Part shown: piece after piece, positions 1 to 8,973 of the stretch | Position numbering within the stretch: the first letter of the stretch is position 1 | Layout: each line of letters starts with the position of its first letter | Assembly: GCA_029245865.1 (NCBI GenBank) | Contig: JAQWOM010000051.1 | Span: 1-64,000 of the forward strand | Length of the DNA: 64,000 bases | DNA from: Planctomycetota bacterium | Lineage (GTDB): Bacteria; Planctomycetota; B15-G4 | Direction: 5' to 3' | The notes under the pieces: model-generated | What the model was told of the DNA's origin: nothing | What the model saw: only the letters and a program-made list of their open reading frames with translations | Database searches by the model: none | Translations under genes and position numbers: made by a program

Positions 1-182
1 TCGTTGATGGAGTCCCAATCGCGATACGTGCTCGACGGAGTCGACTTGGTCATGAGCACATCGGAGACGGTTCGATAAATCAGTGCGACCGGTGCCACAG
101 CAACGAAGTAGACAACTGTCAGAAGGAATCGCCCGACGACATTGCCGAAGCGCTCCAAAAACTTGGAAACAGGCTCGAACAT
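1..182 (-). CDS. Small membrane protein, 3' end cut by the window edge
   Basis: An ATG at 182 (read leftwards) opens a frame that stays open for about 60 codons to the left edge, so the C-terminus is missing. After a short amphipathic start there is one clear hydrophobic segment at about residues 19-35 (LLTVVYFVAVAPVALIY), then a polar stretch ending in aromatic residues (YRDWD). This suggests a single-pass inner-membrane protein. The hydrophobic segment resembles the tiny membrane proteins found beside SxtJ-like and carbamoyltransferase genes, but this is only an impression from sequence style. No function is assigned. Confidence 0.5.
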   Translation of the reverse strand, partial: MFEPVSKFLERFGNVVGRFLLTVVYFVAVAPVALIYRTVSDVLMTKSTPSSTYRDWDSIN

Positions 183-359
183 AGGGCCTTTCAATACAGT
201 TTGTGGAGCCGAGGGCTGTCAGAAGAAAACAGGCAAAGAAACTATCGAGTTTAACGCGTCCGCCGATTAAGCGGCAAGATGCCCCGAGAGGACTTCCTCC
301 ATCGGCAAGAAACCGGTGGGGCTTGCCCCTGTTTTCGCGACCTGCCCTTCACGGGCCCC

Positions 360-379
360 TGCCCCCCTCTCAGGGGGCA
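360..379 (-). terminator. GC-rich hairpin downstream of the coiled-coil lipoprotein gene
   Basis: A perfect 7-bp stem (TGCCCCC with GGGGGCA) closes a 6-nt loop, 15 bases after the stop codon of the minus-strand lipoprotein gene. There is no T-run after it on the minus strand, so it may be only a weak or factor-assisted terminator. Confidence 0.3.
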
Positions 380-394
380 TTCGAGCCGCACAGG

Positions 395-802
395 TCAGCT
401 GCGCGTTGCCAACTCCTGCGTGTAGATCTTCAACTTCATGGCCATCTCCGCCATTTTCGTCTTGAGCTGCCCCAGGCGAATCTCGAGCTGAGCCGACTGC
501 GCCTTCACCTGCGCCTTGAGTTCGTCCATCTTCCCATCACCCAAAGCCTCACTGGCCAAATTGCCCGCGGCCTCCTTGATCTGCATCGAGAGTTGCTTGG
601 CCTGGTCTTGCAGCTGCTCGAGAGCCGATCGACAGCTCACAACAGCCGCCTGGAGCGCCGCTGTGTCCTGACTCTTGGCATCTGCCTCAACCTGGTCTGA
701 CGATTCCACTTCGCCAGAGGCTGGCCCACAACCACCGCCTCCAGAAGCACCGACCAAAAGGGCAAACAGAATGACTCTTGTCAGTTTGGATCTCTTCATC
801 AT
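395..802 (-). CDS. Small coiled-coil lipoprotein
   Basis: Predicted secreted lipoprotein of unknown role. The N-terminus has a short basic region (MMKRSK), a hydrophobic core and a Gly-rich lipobox-like GGGGC, so the mature protein should be lipid-anchored at Cys. The rest is rich in Ala, Gln, Glu and Lys with heptad-like spacing (for example QLQDQAKQLSMQIKEA), consistent with a long alpha-helical coiled coil. The start is taken at 802 because GAGG sits six bases upstream of ATG-ATG-AAG. The frame also opens at an upstream TTG (814) and an ATG at 808. It lies 41 bp downstream of the molybdenum hydroxylase operon in the same direction and may be co-transcribed. No enzymatic motif is visible. 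Confidence 0.75.
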   Translation of the reverse strand: MMKRSKLTRVILFALLVGASGGGGCGPASGEVESSDQVEADAKSQDTAALQAAVVSCRSALEQLQDQAKQLSMQIKEAAGNLASEALGDGKMDELKAQVKAQSAQLEIRLGQLKTKMAEMAMKLKIYTQELATRS

Positions 803-843
803 TTCCATCCTCAATTGGCCTCACCGAGGTCACCCGTGAGCGT

Positions 844-1848
844 CTAAGGCATTGACAAGCCTGAGTCTCGGGCGGCGCGCAAAGCTCGCTTCACGTACAC
901 AGGAACCATGTCTCGCCTGTAGGTCGTATCACCATCAACGTTGGTCAGTGGATGACACTGCTTGAATGCCGCGGACCCCAGTTCGTCGAGCAAGTCATCG
1001 TTAAGCGGTCGGCCTTCGGAAAGATCGCCTACCTTCTTAAGCATAAGTGGTCGCGCGGCCAATGCAGATATGACAACACGCAAGTCACGCACCACATCGC
1101 TTTCGAGACGAAATGCGACGGCCACAGACAGTCGAGGGAAGTCGATGCTGTCGCGCGGCCGCAACTTTTTATACGCGCTGTGAAGACCCGGCTGCGGCAT
1201 CGGAATCAAAACGCTTTCGAGCAGTTCATCCGGCTCTAACGCCTTGTTGTAAACCCCATCCTGAACGTAGAAATCTGCGATGGGCAAGACGCGCACTCCG
1301 CGAGACTGGCTCCTCAATCGCAAACTTGCGCCCAGAGTCGTGAGCACGGGAGCTGTGTCGTTGCTTGCCGCCGCAACGCAGCGCTTTCCGCCCTTGACGA
1401 CATGGCACGCCTCGCCATCCTTCTTCAGGCAATAGCCCAGGGCTTCCCGCCAGAAGTGCGTTTGATTGATATAGACGCAGCGGGTGTTGAGGCACACGTT
1501 GCCGCCGAGCGTTCCCATTCGCCGATGATGCGGGCCTGCCACGAGACCGGCGGCCACTGACAACGCGGGGTAGCGTTTTCTCACGAGTGCATCGCTCGCA
1601 AGAGCTTCAAGCGACAACATGGCTCCCAGTTCGAGGTCGCCACCTTCCGTCTCACGCACTCGATTCAGTTCGGGAACTCGGCCCAGAGACACAACAACAT
1701 CAGCCTCTTCGATCCCATGCTTCAAATTGGGAAGCAGATCTGTCCCTCCGGCAAGCAATCGCGCACGCCCTTTGTGCTCCGACAGCAACGCAGCCGCCTC
1801 TTCCAACGAGGCAGGCGTCTCATGGCGAAAACGGGGCAATCGCAACAT
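844..1848 (-). CDS. Molybdenum hydroxylase FAD subunit with 4Fe-4S insertion (HcrB-like)
   Basis: FAD-binding subunit of a xanthine-dehydrogenase-family enzyme; it relays electrons between the 2Fe-2S subunit and an external carrier. Visible FAD motifs are AGGTDLLP (residues 33-40) and TLGGN (113-117). Between about 119 and 157 there is a Cys-rich insertion with Cys119, 124, 140, 148 and 157, containing TRCVYINQ and YCLKKDG. This matches the extra 4Fe-4S loop known in the beta subunit of 4-hydroxybenzoyl-CoA reductase and, in another form, in PaoB. At 334 aa it is close to HcrB length. The ATG overlaps the stop of the large subunit (TGATG), implying translational coupling. The substrate is inferred from family resemblance only; another aromatic acyl-CoA or N-heterocycle is possible. 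Confidence 0.9.
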   Translation of the reverse strand: MLRLPRFRHETPASLEEAAALLSEHKGRARLLAGGTDLLPNLKHGIEEADVVVSLGRVPELNRVRETEGGDLELGAMLSLEALASDALVRKRYPALSVAAGLVAGPHHRRMGTLGGNVCLNTRCVYINQTHFWREALGYCLKKDGEACHVVKGGKRCVAAASNDTAPVLTTLGASLRLRSQSRGVRVLPIADFYVQDGVYNKALEPDELLESVLIPMPQPGLHSAYKKLRPRDSIDFPRLSVAVAFRLESDVVRDLRVVISALAARPLMLKKVGDLSEGRPLNDDLLDELGSAAFKQCHPLTNVDGDTTYRRDMVPVYVKRALRAARDSGLSMP

Positions 1849-4229
1849 CAGTTCGCCCCCTCATTCGGCGCCCCGGAAGAGCCCGCTGCCTGGTGTGCTT
1901 TCAAAGCTGCGAGCACTTTCCCGGGCGTAAAGGGAAGCTTCGTCATCCAGATCCCGCATGCGTCATAAATCGCATTGGCAACTGCCGGCAACGATCCATG
2001 CAGCGGCCCCTCGCCAGCTTCCTTGGCACCATAAGGGCCCTCTGGATCGATCGACTCGACGATGAGGGCTTCCAACTCCGGCGTGTCGAGCGTGGTTGGC
2101 AGCGTGTATTCAAGCAACGACGGCCGCATGTGCAGGCCTGCCTCTGCTGTCTCGCCCGTATACACCTCGTGGTGCTCGAGTTGAACCTCGGCAACACCCA
2201 TGTAGGTACTTCCCTCGATCTGACCTTCGACTTGCACGGGGCTGATCGCGCGGCCGCAGTCATGGGCAATCCAAAGCTTGTGCACATGAACATCGCCTGT
2301 CTCTGGGTCAACTTCGACCTCTGCGACATGGGCCGTGAAGGAATAGGCCGGTGAGGCGCCAATCGTGCCTCCGCGATAGTCTCCTCCACGCTCGGGCGTG
2401 TTGTAGCTGCCCGAGGCAGAGAGCGTCTCGAACTTCGCTTCAGCGAATTGAAACGCCTCTTGGGTTGTGAATCGGCGGTCACCATCCTCGCGATCGAAGG
2501 CGAATCCGTCGGCCAACATGACCTGCCCCGGTGCAATCTCTAGCTTCTCTGCGACAGCCTCTTGCACTTGCTTGCGGAGCTTGCGCCCCGCATCCACTGC
2601 AGCATTGCCTGCCATGAGGGTGATCCTGCTGCTGTAGGCACCGAGGTCCACCGGGCAAAGATCTGAATCAGAGGTCACCACTCGGACTTGATCCAATCGC
2701 AACCCGAGTTCTTCGGCGACCAGCGTCGCCATCACCGAAGTGCACCCCTGACCGATATCGGAAGTCCCGGTGAAGACCGTCGCAAGGCCTGAACGGTCCA
2801 GCTTGACCAGGATGCCCGCTTGCGGCATGTCATTGGGATAAACGCAGTAGTTCGTCCCTGAGATGTACATGGACCCCGCGATGCCGATCCCGCGGTTCGG
2901 GGGCAACTTTCCGCGCTTCTTTTTCCATCCACTCGCCTCTTCCACAGCATCTAGACACTGCAAGAAGCCGTTCGATGTCACGGTCTGCCCGTTCACTGTC
3001 TGGGTGTTCTCGCTCTGGCAGTTGATGCGTCGAAATTCAATCGGATCGAGACCTAGTTGCGTCGCCATTCGATCCAATTGGATTTCAAGCGCGAAGCGCG
3101 GTTGCACCGAGCCATGACCGCGCTTGGGGCCGCACGGCGGCTTGTTGGTGAAGACGCGAGTGCTGTCAAATCGGTAGTTCGGAAAGTCGCTTGGGCCGCA
3201 CAGCAACTGGCCCGAGTAATAGGTGGTCACCAAGCCGAAGGACGAATAAGAACCTCCATCGATGAGGATCTTGCTGTCCACGGCTGTAATCCGACCCTTT
3301 GCATCGCAGCCCGTCCGGAAGTGCATCTGCATGGGATGCCTGCCGCGATGCGTGTAAAAAGTTTCTTCTCGCGTCAGCAGCATCTTGACCGGTCGACCGG
3401 CCTTTTTGGCCAGGAGGGCTACGCAGAACTCATGGCTGAACGGATCGCTTTTCCCACCGAATGCACCGCCCAGATAGGGCTGGATGACGCGAATGCGGTG
3501 CGCCGGAAGACCCAGTACGGAAGCCAAAAGCCGATGCACGTAATGCGGGATCTGCGTTGAAGACCAAAGCGTCAGAACGCCATCGCCAGACCAGCGGGCA
3601 ATGGCGCAATGGGGCTCAATCGGAGCATGGGCCGTGCCGTGAAAAGCGTAATCGTCCTCAATCAGGACTTCACTTGCCGCCATGGCTTCATCGACGCCAC
3701 CGAATTCGAGCAACACATGCTTCGAAATATTGCCTTTGCGATTGCCTTCATGGATCGCTGGTTCGTGATGAACCAAAGCATCCTGCGGATCGAAATATGG
3801 CTCCAGCACTTCATAGTCCACATCGATCAATCGGACGGCGGCAGAAGCTGTGTCTTCGTCAATCGCAGCAACGGCAGCAACCTCATCGCCAACGAAGCGA
3901 ACCTTGTCCACGGCCAGTGCTGTCTCATCTTCCGTCCATGGAATGACACCGTAGGCAACAGGCAGTTCGCTTCCAGTCACGACGGCATGCACGCCGGGCA
4001 ATGCCTCTGCGCGACTGGTGTCGATTGAGCGAATTCGCGCGTGAGCATGCGGACTTCTCAAGAACTTGCCGTGCAACATTCGAGGCAACTGAATGTCATC
4101 GGTGTACATGGCTTGCCCCGTGGCGACCGCCATGCTGTCTACCTTGCGTGCACGCTTCCCGACTCGGGAAAATTCACCGAATGGTGCGTCGGGGCCGTGG
4201 GTGCGGTTGATGCTCTTGCGCTCGTTCAT
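1848..4229 (-). CDS. Molybdenum hydroxylase large (Mo-cofactor) subunit, HcrA-like
   Basis: Catalytic subunit that binds molybdopterin cytosine dinucleotide. The order of conserved elements is right for the family: an N-terminal a/b hammerhead region (TGQAMYTDD, FLRSPHAHARI), the cofactor loop GGAFGGK, RGHGSVQP, the Gln-containing GTSDIGQGC, and the C-terminal GAKEAGEGP with the catalytic Glu. The start is the ATG at 4229, which shares a base with the TAA of the small subunit (TAATG) and has GGAGG nearby; it gives 793 aa, close to 4-hydroxybenzoyl-CoA reductase alpha (about 770). The same frame is open 33 codons further upstream, but that would lie inside the small-subunit gene. Gene order is 2Fe-2S, Mo, FAD. 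Maturation genes (XdhC, MobA-like) are not in the window. Confidence 0.92.
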   Translation of the reverse strand: MNERKSINRTHGPDAPFGEFSRVGKRARKVDSMAVATGQAMYTDDIQLPRMLHGKFLRSPHAHARIRSIDTSRAEALPGVHAVVTGSELPVAYGVIPWTEDETALAVDKVRFVGDEVAAVAAIDEDTASAAVRLIDVDYEVLEPYFDPQDALVHHEPAIHEGNRKGNISKHVLLEFGGVDEAMAASEVLIEDDYAFHGTAHAPIEPHCAIARWSGDGVLTLWSSTQIPHYVHRLLASVLGLPAHRIRVIQPYLGGAFGGKSDPFSHEFCVALLAKKAGRPVKMLLTREETFYTHRGRHPMQMHFRTGCDAKGRITAVDSKILIDGGSYSSFGLVTTYYSGQLLCGPSDFPNYRFDSTRVFTNKPPCGPKRGHGSVQPRFALEIQLDRMATQLGLDPIEFRRINCQSENTQTVNGQTVTSNGFLQCLDAVEEASGWKKKRGKLPPNRGIGIAGSMYISGTNYCVYPNDMPQAGILVKLDRSGLATVFTGTSDIGQGCTSVMATLVAEELGLRLDQVRVVTSDSDLCPVDLGAYSSRITLMAGNAAVDAGRKLRKQVQEAVAEKLEIAPGQVMLADGFAFDREDGDRRFTTQEAFQFAEAKFETLSASGSYNTPERGGDYRGGTIGASPAYSFTAHVAEVEVDPETGDVHVHKLWIAHDCGRAISPVQVEGQIEGSTYMGVAEVQLEHHEVYTGETAEAGLHMRPSLLEYTLPTTLDTPELEALIVESIDPEGPYGAKEAGEGPLHGSLPAVANAIYDACGIWMTKLPFTPGKVLAALKAHQAAGSSGAPNEGAN

Positions 4230-4726
4230 TACGGAGCGCCTCCCGCCCTCTCGGTCGTACACTGGCGCTGCCGGCGACATGCCTCTTCGACGGCTTGGTA
4301 GATCTTGGTGTAGCCCGTACAGCGACACAGATTGCTCGCAAGTGCTTCTTTGATCTCTTCACGAGTCGCTTCCGGATTCTCTGTCACCAGTTGCCGCGCA
4401 GCCATCATCATCCCGGGCTGGCAGAACCCACATTGCAGAGCGCCAGCCCCGTCGAAACAATCTTGCACCACATCAAGTCCGTCGACGTTGCTCAGACCCT
4501 CGATCGTGGTTACCTGGCGCCCATCAATATCTGCCGCAAGCGTGAGGCAAGACAGCACCGAACGGCCGTCAACGTGCACGGTGCAGGCGCCGCAATCACC
4601 TTTGTCGCACCCCTGCTTGCTGCCGGTAAGCCCGGCTCGATACCGGACCACCTCAAGCAACGTCCAGTGATCCGGTGCGGCCACCTCGGCGTCATCACCG
4701 TTCAGTTGGAAGTGGAGGATTCTCAC
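4229..4726 (-). CDS. Molybdenum hydroxylase 2Fe-2S subunit (HcrC/CoxS-like)
   Basis: Iron-sulfur subunit of the same molybdenum hydroxylase. The plant-type 2Fe-2S domain is N-terminal, with four cysteines in GCDKGDCGACTVHVDG and SVLSC. The second 2Fe-2S domain is C-terminal with CGFCQPGM and LCRCTGY. At 165 aa the length is typical (about 160). Translation probably starts at GTG 4726; no strong ribosome binding site is visible. It is the first gene of the three-gene operon, with a 94-bp gap from the upstream esterase gene in the same direction. Confidence 0.93.
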   Translation of the reverse strand: MRILHFQLNGDDAEVAAPDHWTLLEVVRYRAGLTGSKQGCDKGDCGACTVHVDGRSVLSCLTLAADIDGRQVTTIEGLSNVDGLDVVQDCFDGAGALQCGFCQPGMMMAARQLVTENPEATREEIKEALASNLCRCTGYTKIYQAVEEACRRQRQCTTERAGGAP

Positions 4727-4820
4727 GATCGGATCCGAAGTCTTCGACTGCCCTGTCCAGCGGTCGACTGACTGGCAGTTTCCTGAGAGAAAAGGTGGGT
4801 AAGGCGATCCACTCTATCAA

Positions 4821-5852
4821 CTACCGCGAAAGCGCCTTCGTCATGAATGGGAGAGAGCTTTCGTATCGATACCTGACGCCCATGTGGCCACCATCGAACT
4901 CCTGCTGCTCGACGGACACCCTGTGGGCCTTCAAGCTCTCAACGAGTTGGCGAGCTCCAAACTGCAGGTGGTACTCATCGGTTAGCCCAGCATCGATAAA
5001 GACAACTTCATAGTCGCGAAGAGCGTCGCCCTTTTGCTCAGCCATGGCCACCGGATCATGCTCAAGCCAACGTGACCAGATTTCCTCGCGCAAGCGCCCC
5101 GTCTGCACGTCCACTGGAAGTGCAACGCCGAGGGGCTCGTCTGGGTCGGGTGAATAGACCGAAGCCATGGCAAACACGCTCATTGCGATAAACATGGGTG
5201 TAGAGATCCGCTGTGCCGACTCGAAAGCATCCAGAAACCCCTGCACGCCACCGTGCTTTTCAAGCACCTCGAGCAAGCGGCCGAAGTCTGGCTTGTAGCC
5301 CAGTTCGAAGTAAGCATCGCCACTATGGCTAGCCAGTGCGCGAAACATCTCCGGCCGATTCAAGCACACATGCAATGCCCCGAAGCCCCCGGAGGACTTT
5401 CCCATCAACCCCCGCCTCGCGGGCCGTCCGCCGACCCCTAACTCGTTTTCTACATACGGAAAGACTTCGTCGACCAACCAATCTTCGTAAGAGCCGGTGG
5501 CGTTCGAATTCATGTACTGGGAGCCGCCATATCGCGTGAACCCATCCGGAAAAATAAACGCCGCCGGCGGGCAAAGCCCCTCTTTCAGAAGGCGTTCATA
5601 TCGATCGGGAAAGGACGGGTCCCAGGGAGTGCCGTGAAGCGCACCCTGCCCATTCCCCCCAAAACCAGCAAGAACGGCAATCAGCGGAACATCTTTTCCA
5701 CAATCCGGCGGGAGGTAGACGGGCAGCTCTCGGACGAATGGATCACCCAGCGGATTGCCCCTCAGGGCATCGCTTTCATGGACGAGGGTGACCAGTTTTC
5801 CGGACAGCATCCCCGGAAGGTTAGCAGCCAGCGCCCATGGACCTCCAGCCAT
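4821..5852 (-). CDS. Alpha/beta hydrolase of the esterase D (PF00756) family
   Basis: Putative serine esterase. The nucleophile motif GKSSG (residues 151-155, Ser153) follows the family's usual strand-turn-helix. The acid is probably the Asp in [10 protein letters not shown] and the base the His in GGHMG near the C-terminus. The fold resembles enterochelin/S-formylglutathione esterase-like proteins. An N-terminal signal peptide is not evident, so it is probably cytoplasmic. Start: ATG 5852 has AGGGGG three bases upstream; an alternative ATG at 5810 (MLSGKLVTL) also fits family N-termini. The gene diverges from the cold-shock gene. The substrate is unknown; proximity to an acyl-CoA-type molybdenum hydroxylase might hint at ester or thioester substrates, but this is inference. 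Confidence 0.8.
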   Translation of the reverse strand: MAGGPWALAANLPGMLSGKLVTLVHESDALRGNPLGDPFVRELPVYLPPDCGKDVPLIAVLAGFGGNGQGALHGTPWDPSFPDRYERLLKEGLCPPAAFIFPDGFTRYGGSQYMNSNATGSYEDWLVDEVFPYVENELGVGGRPARRGLMGKSSGGFGALHVCLNRPEMFRALASHSGDAYFELGYKPDFGRLLEVLEKHGGVQGFLDAFESAQRISTPMFIAMSVFAMASVYSPDPDEPLGVALPVDVQTGRLREEIWSRWLEHDPVAMAEQKGDALRDYEVVFIDAGLTDEYHLQFGARQLVESLKAHRVSVEQQEFDGGHMGVRYRYESSLPFMTKALSR

Positions 5853-5955
5853 CAGCCCCCTGACGCGAATTACGAACCTCCGGTATCATCTTTGCGGGGG
5901 AGCCGAATTCGTTTGGCCCCGGGACACAAAGTTATTGCACGGGAGAATGACACCG

Positions 5956-6168
5956 ATGGTTGTCGGACGAGTGAAGTGGTTCAGTGACAGCAAGGGATAC
6001 GGGTTCATCGAGGTCGAAGGGCGATCCAAGGACGTCTTTGTTCATTACAGCGACATCGCTGGCGAAGGCTTCAAGACCCTCGAAGAAGGCGTGAACGTCG
6101 AATTCGAAATCGAGGCAGGTGACAACGGCGATCGCGCACGCGGTGTCGGCAAGTTGGCTGAGGCCTGA
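5956..6168 (+). CDS. Cold-shock domain protein (CspA family)
   Basis: Single OB-fold nucleic-acid-binding protein of 70 residues, the normal size for the family. The RNP1 motif KGYGFI and RNP2 motif VFVHYS are intact, with the usual opening [14 protein letters not shown]. The start is chosen at ATG 5956 because GGGAG (5941-5945) lies 10 bases upstream; an ATG at 5947 is too close to that site. It probably acts as an RNA chaperone. It is followed after only 3 bp by the rhodanese gene, so the two form an operon. The 100-bp region upstream is shared with the divergent esterase. Confidence 0.95.
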   Translation: MVVGRVKWFSDSKGYGFIEVEGRSKDVFVHYSDIAGEGFKTLEEGVNVEFEIEAGDNGDRARGVGKLAEA

Positions 6169-6171
6169 CAG

Positions 6172-6588
6172 GTGCCGATTGATTCGCTAGACCCAGAAAG
6201 CGCGCATGAAGCTATGCAGGGAGACGACAGTTGTCACTTCCTCGATGTGCGGACCTGCGAGGAATACAACGAGGGCCATCCAGCTCATGCGATCAATGTG
6301 CCCTGGGCAGTCATTGACAGTGACAGTGGGCAGATGGCTCCAAACCCTGCTTTCACCTCGACGGTGAAAAAGCTCTTCCCCGAGGACACGCGCCTGTACC
6401 TCTCATGTCAGGCGGGAATGCGCTCGCTTAAGGCCTGCATGGATCTTGAGGTGGCTGGCTTCACAAGCCTGGTCAACATCGACGGCGGTTACGGCGGGCG
6501 GCGAGACCCCACCGGGCAAGTCGTCACCAAGGGCTGGGTCGAATCGGAGCTCCCTGTCGCGAACACCAAGTCGACCTACGAGGGTTAG
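6172..6588 (+). CDS. Rhodanese-like sulfurtransferase
   Basis: Single-domain rhodanese fold of 138 residues. The CH2A-like motif FLDVRTCEEYNEGHPAHAIN and the active-site loop SCQAGMRS carry the catalytic Cys, so it should be able to form a persulfide. It starts at GTG 6172, with GAGG eight bases upstream inside the end of the cold-shock gene. It lacks a signal peptide and is probably cytoplasmic. The sulfur acceptor is unknown. Coupling to a cold-shock gene is unusual but not diagnostic. A hairpin at 6605-6638 followed by a T-run probably ends the transcript. Confidence 0.9.
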   Translation: MPIDSLDPESAHEAMQGDDSCHFLDVRTCEEYNEGHPAHAINVPWAVIDSDSGQMAPNPAFTSTVKKLFPEDTRLYLSCQAGMRSLKACMDLEVAGFTSLVNIDGGYGGRRDPTGQVVTKGWVESELPVANTKSTYEG

Positions 6589-6604
6589 CGACTCGAGCCA
6601 CAAG

Positions 6605-6659
6605 CCACGCAAACGTCTTCATGGGAGATGAAGCGTGGATGCCTCCGCGGATCTTTTTT
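6605..6659 (+). terminator. Probable intrinsic terminator of the cold-shock/rhodanese operon
   Basis: CCACG (6605-6609) pairs with CGTGG (6634-6638), and an inner stem CTTCAT (6617-6622) pairs with ATGAAG (6628-6633) around a GGGAG loop. A run of six T follows at about 6654-6659. The T-run is about 15 bases beyond the stem, so the structure is imperfect, but it sits between two convergent genes where a terminator is expected. Confidence 0.45.
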
Positions 6660-6683
6660 CGTCAACCGGTCTGGCAGATCCTG

Positions 6684-8786
6684 TCACCGACCAAGTTGCG
6701 CAATGAGCGCGTTCGGATCCGTCACAGGCTCAGAGCATGTCCCCCCGCGGCAGACATATGCCGTAGCGGCATCGCCTCTTCCCAGCTTTCCGTTGAGCAG
6801 TGGCAAATCAGCAACTCCGTCTCCCGACGCACTTCCAGCCCCGACCTCGAAAACCGCCCCCCATGGGGGTGACGCGCTGCGTGCAACGGCCCGCAATGCG
6901 TCAGCTCCACGGCCGTCGGCCACGACGACAGTGGGGCTACCGGCTGCGACCCGCTGGAGTGCCAGCAGCATGCGCGAAAAGGCAGACGGAGCTCGCCGCA
7001 TAAAGGGCTCCAGCATCGCCAGGGCACGATCTGCTTCATCACGCAGTGACAGATCTCCCGTGAGATGGGCCATCCGGTGGAAGACGTCAAGCATCACGGC
7101 ATTGCTCGAGGGCAACGCTCCATCTTCCAGGTCACGTGGACGCGCCACGAGGTCTTCGTGATCATCGGCGGTGAAGAAGAAACCTGCACGTTCACTGTCA
7201 GCGAAATGCTCGCGCACGACATCGCAGAGTTCGCGCACTGCCCGCGGCCATCGAAGATCTCCATCAGCCTCGAACAAATCCAACAGGCCTGCAGCCAAGT
7301 AAGCATAGTCGGCTAACGTCGCCTGAATGTGAGCGCGCCCATTTCGGTAGGTAGCCAGCAGCCTTTTTCCATCAGGCCGCATAACGGTTAAACAAAAATC
7401 TGCCGCACGTTGTGCAGCCGCAAGAAACCGGGGCTCTCCCAATGCTGTGGAAGAAGAAGCCAGTGCGGAAATCATCAATCCATTCCACGAGACAAGCACC
7501 TTGTCATCTGTTCCTGGATGAATGCGCTTGTCACGAGCTTCGAACAGCAAGGGGCGCAAGGCATCGAGGCGCGCCGTCATTTCGCCCTGAGTACAACCCA
7601 ACTCCGCAGCGAGTTCCTCATCCGGCTTCGGTCGTAGCAGAACCCAGCTGTTTCCCTCGAAGTTTCGCGGCAAACCCAGGCCCCAGCAGATGTCGACCAA
7701 TTGTGCATTCTGCTCACCGACAAGGCTCAACACGTCATCGCGTTGCCAGGCGAAGAATTTGCCTTCTTCGCCCTCGCTGTCGGCGTCCTGCGTACTCCAC
7801 AAACCACCGGCCTCATCAACCATCTCGCGCAACACCCATTCACAGCACTCACGGGCCACGCGGGAGAAATCTTCACGGCCTGTCATTCGTGCCGCTTCGA
7901 GGTAGGCAGGCACCAGGAGAGCATTGTCGTAGAGCATCTTCTCGAAGTGCGGAATGGCCCATTCGCCATCGGTGCTGTAGCGCGCAAACCCCCCTCCAAG
8001 CTGATCATAGATGCCGCCGCGCGCCATGCAGTCGAGGGTGTGCTCTGCCATGCGCAAGGCTTGCGGGTCTTCTGTCATGGCGTGCTGCCACAACGCCAGT
8101 CGAATGCTGTCACCGTGCGGAAACTTGGGAGGCCCCCCGAAGCCACCGTGCTGCGGATCAAACAACTGCGCCAATTGCTCCATCGCAACATCCATGATGT
8201 CCAATTGCGGCCGCTCGACATCGGGACCTAGATCCGGGAGGTGCTCTGAGGACAGCGTGAGTTGCTGCACGTGAGCCAAGACCTTCTCGGCACGCTCTTC
8301 CACTTGATCAGGCGTGTTTCTCCATGCGTTTGACATGGTTCCCAGCACGTCAGGAAAACCAGGCTGGCCGTAACGCGCGACCAAAGGGTAGTAGGTGCCT
8401 GCGTGATAAGGCTTCTTGTCGGGCGTCAGGAACACGCTCATAGGCCAGCCACCATGCCCGCTCAAGACTTGCGTGGCCTTCATGTAGATGTCGTCGAGGT
8501 CGGGGCGCTCTTCGCGGTCGACTTTGATGTTGACGAAGTTCTCGTTCATGAACTGCGCAACATCCTCGTTCTCGAACGATTCATGCTCCATCACATGACA
8601 CCAGTGGCAGGCGCTGTAGCCGATCGAAAGAAAAATGGGCTTGTTCTCGGCCTTGGACCGTTCAAGCGCCTCATCTCCCCAGGGATACCAGTCCACGGGA
8701 TTGTGCTGGTGCTGCAGGAGGTAGGGGCTGGTTTCCCCCGCCAGGCGGTTTGCGGGACGTGGATTCTTCTTTGCGTCGTTGGTCAT
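6684..8786 (-). CDS. DUF255 thioredoxin-domain protein (YyaL/SSP411 family)
   Basis: Large protein (700 aa) with an N-terminal thioredoxin-like DUF255 domain and a C-terminal alpha/alpha-barrel resembling N-acylglucosamine 2-epimerases. The family hallmark [14 protein letters not shown] opens the protein, and the CxxC motif is SACHWCHVM (Cys60, Cys63). GTYYP and a Gly-rich barrel region ([13 protein letters not shown]) follow. Start ATG 8786 gives the canonical N-terminus; the open frame extends another 31 codons upstream without family similarity. The biochemical role of this widespread family is not established. It is transcribed away from the sulfatase-fold gene with a 187-bp shared upstream region. 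Confidence 0.9.
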   Translation of the reverse strand: MTNDAKKNPRPANRLAGETSPYLLQHQHNPVDWYPWGDEALERSKAENKPIFLSIGYSACHWCHVMEHESFENEDVAQFMNENFVNIKVDREERPDLDDIYMKATQVLSGHGGWPMSVFLTPDKKPYHAGTYYPLVARYGQPGFPDVLGTMSNAWRNTPDQVEERAEKVLAHVQQLTLSSEHLPDLGPDVERPQLDIMDVAMEQLAQLFDPQHGGFGGPPKFPHGDSIRLALWQHAMTEDPQALRMAEHTLDCMARGGIYDQLGGGFARYSTDGEWAIPHFEKMLYDNALLVPAYLEAARMTGREDFSRVARECCEWVLREMVDEAGGLWSTQDADSEGEEGKFFAWQRDDVLSLVGEQNAQLVDICWGLGLPRNFEGNSWVLLRPKPDEELAAELGCTQGEMTARLDALRPLLFEARDKRIHPGTDDKVLVSWNGLMISALASSSTALGEPRFLAAAQRAADFCLTVMRPDGKRLLATYRNGRAHIQATLADYAYLAAGLLDLFEADGDLRWPRAVRELCDVVREHFADSERAGFFFTADDHEDLVARPRDLEDGALPSSNAVMLDVFHRMAHLTGDLSLRDEADRALAMLEPFMRRAPSAFSRMLLALQRVAAGSPTVVVADGRGADALRAVARSASPPWGAVFEVGAGSASGDGVADLPLLNGKLGRGDAATAYVCRGGTCSEPVTDPNALIAQLGR

Positions 8787-8973
8787 GGGTGCAGGTTGTA
8801 TCCGATCCGCACCTCGGACTTCCTGAGAGAGAAGCTCTACAATGCTTGACCTCGCGCTCCTCTGATCGGTCGTTCTCAACCAGGGCCGTCACGTATCATG
8901 GGGAGGTCGCGGCCGTGCAGAGCACCCATTGCACGGCAAGTGGGTCTTGCATCAGTTCCCAAGGTCAAAACGA

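Noticed and set aside
203..700. Open frame on the plus strand opposite the lipoprotein
   Set aside because: Arg- and Leu-rich shadow of the minus-strand coiled-coil gene, with no motif.
4229..4328. Upstream extension of the molybdenum large subunit
   Set aside because: It would overlap the small-subunit gene by about 100 bp; ATG 4229 with TAATG coupling fits better.
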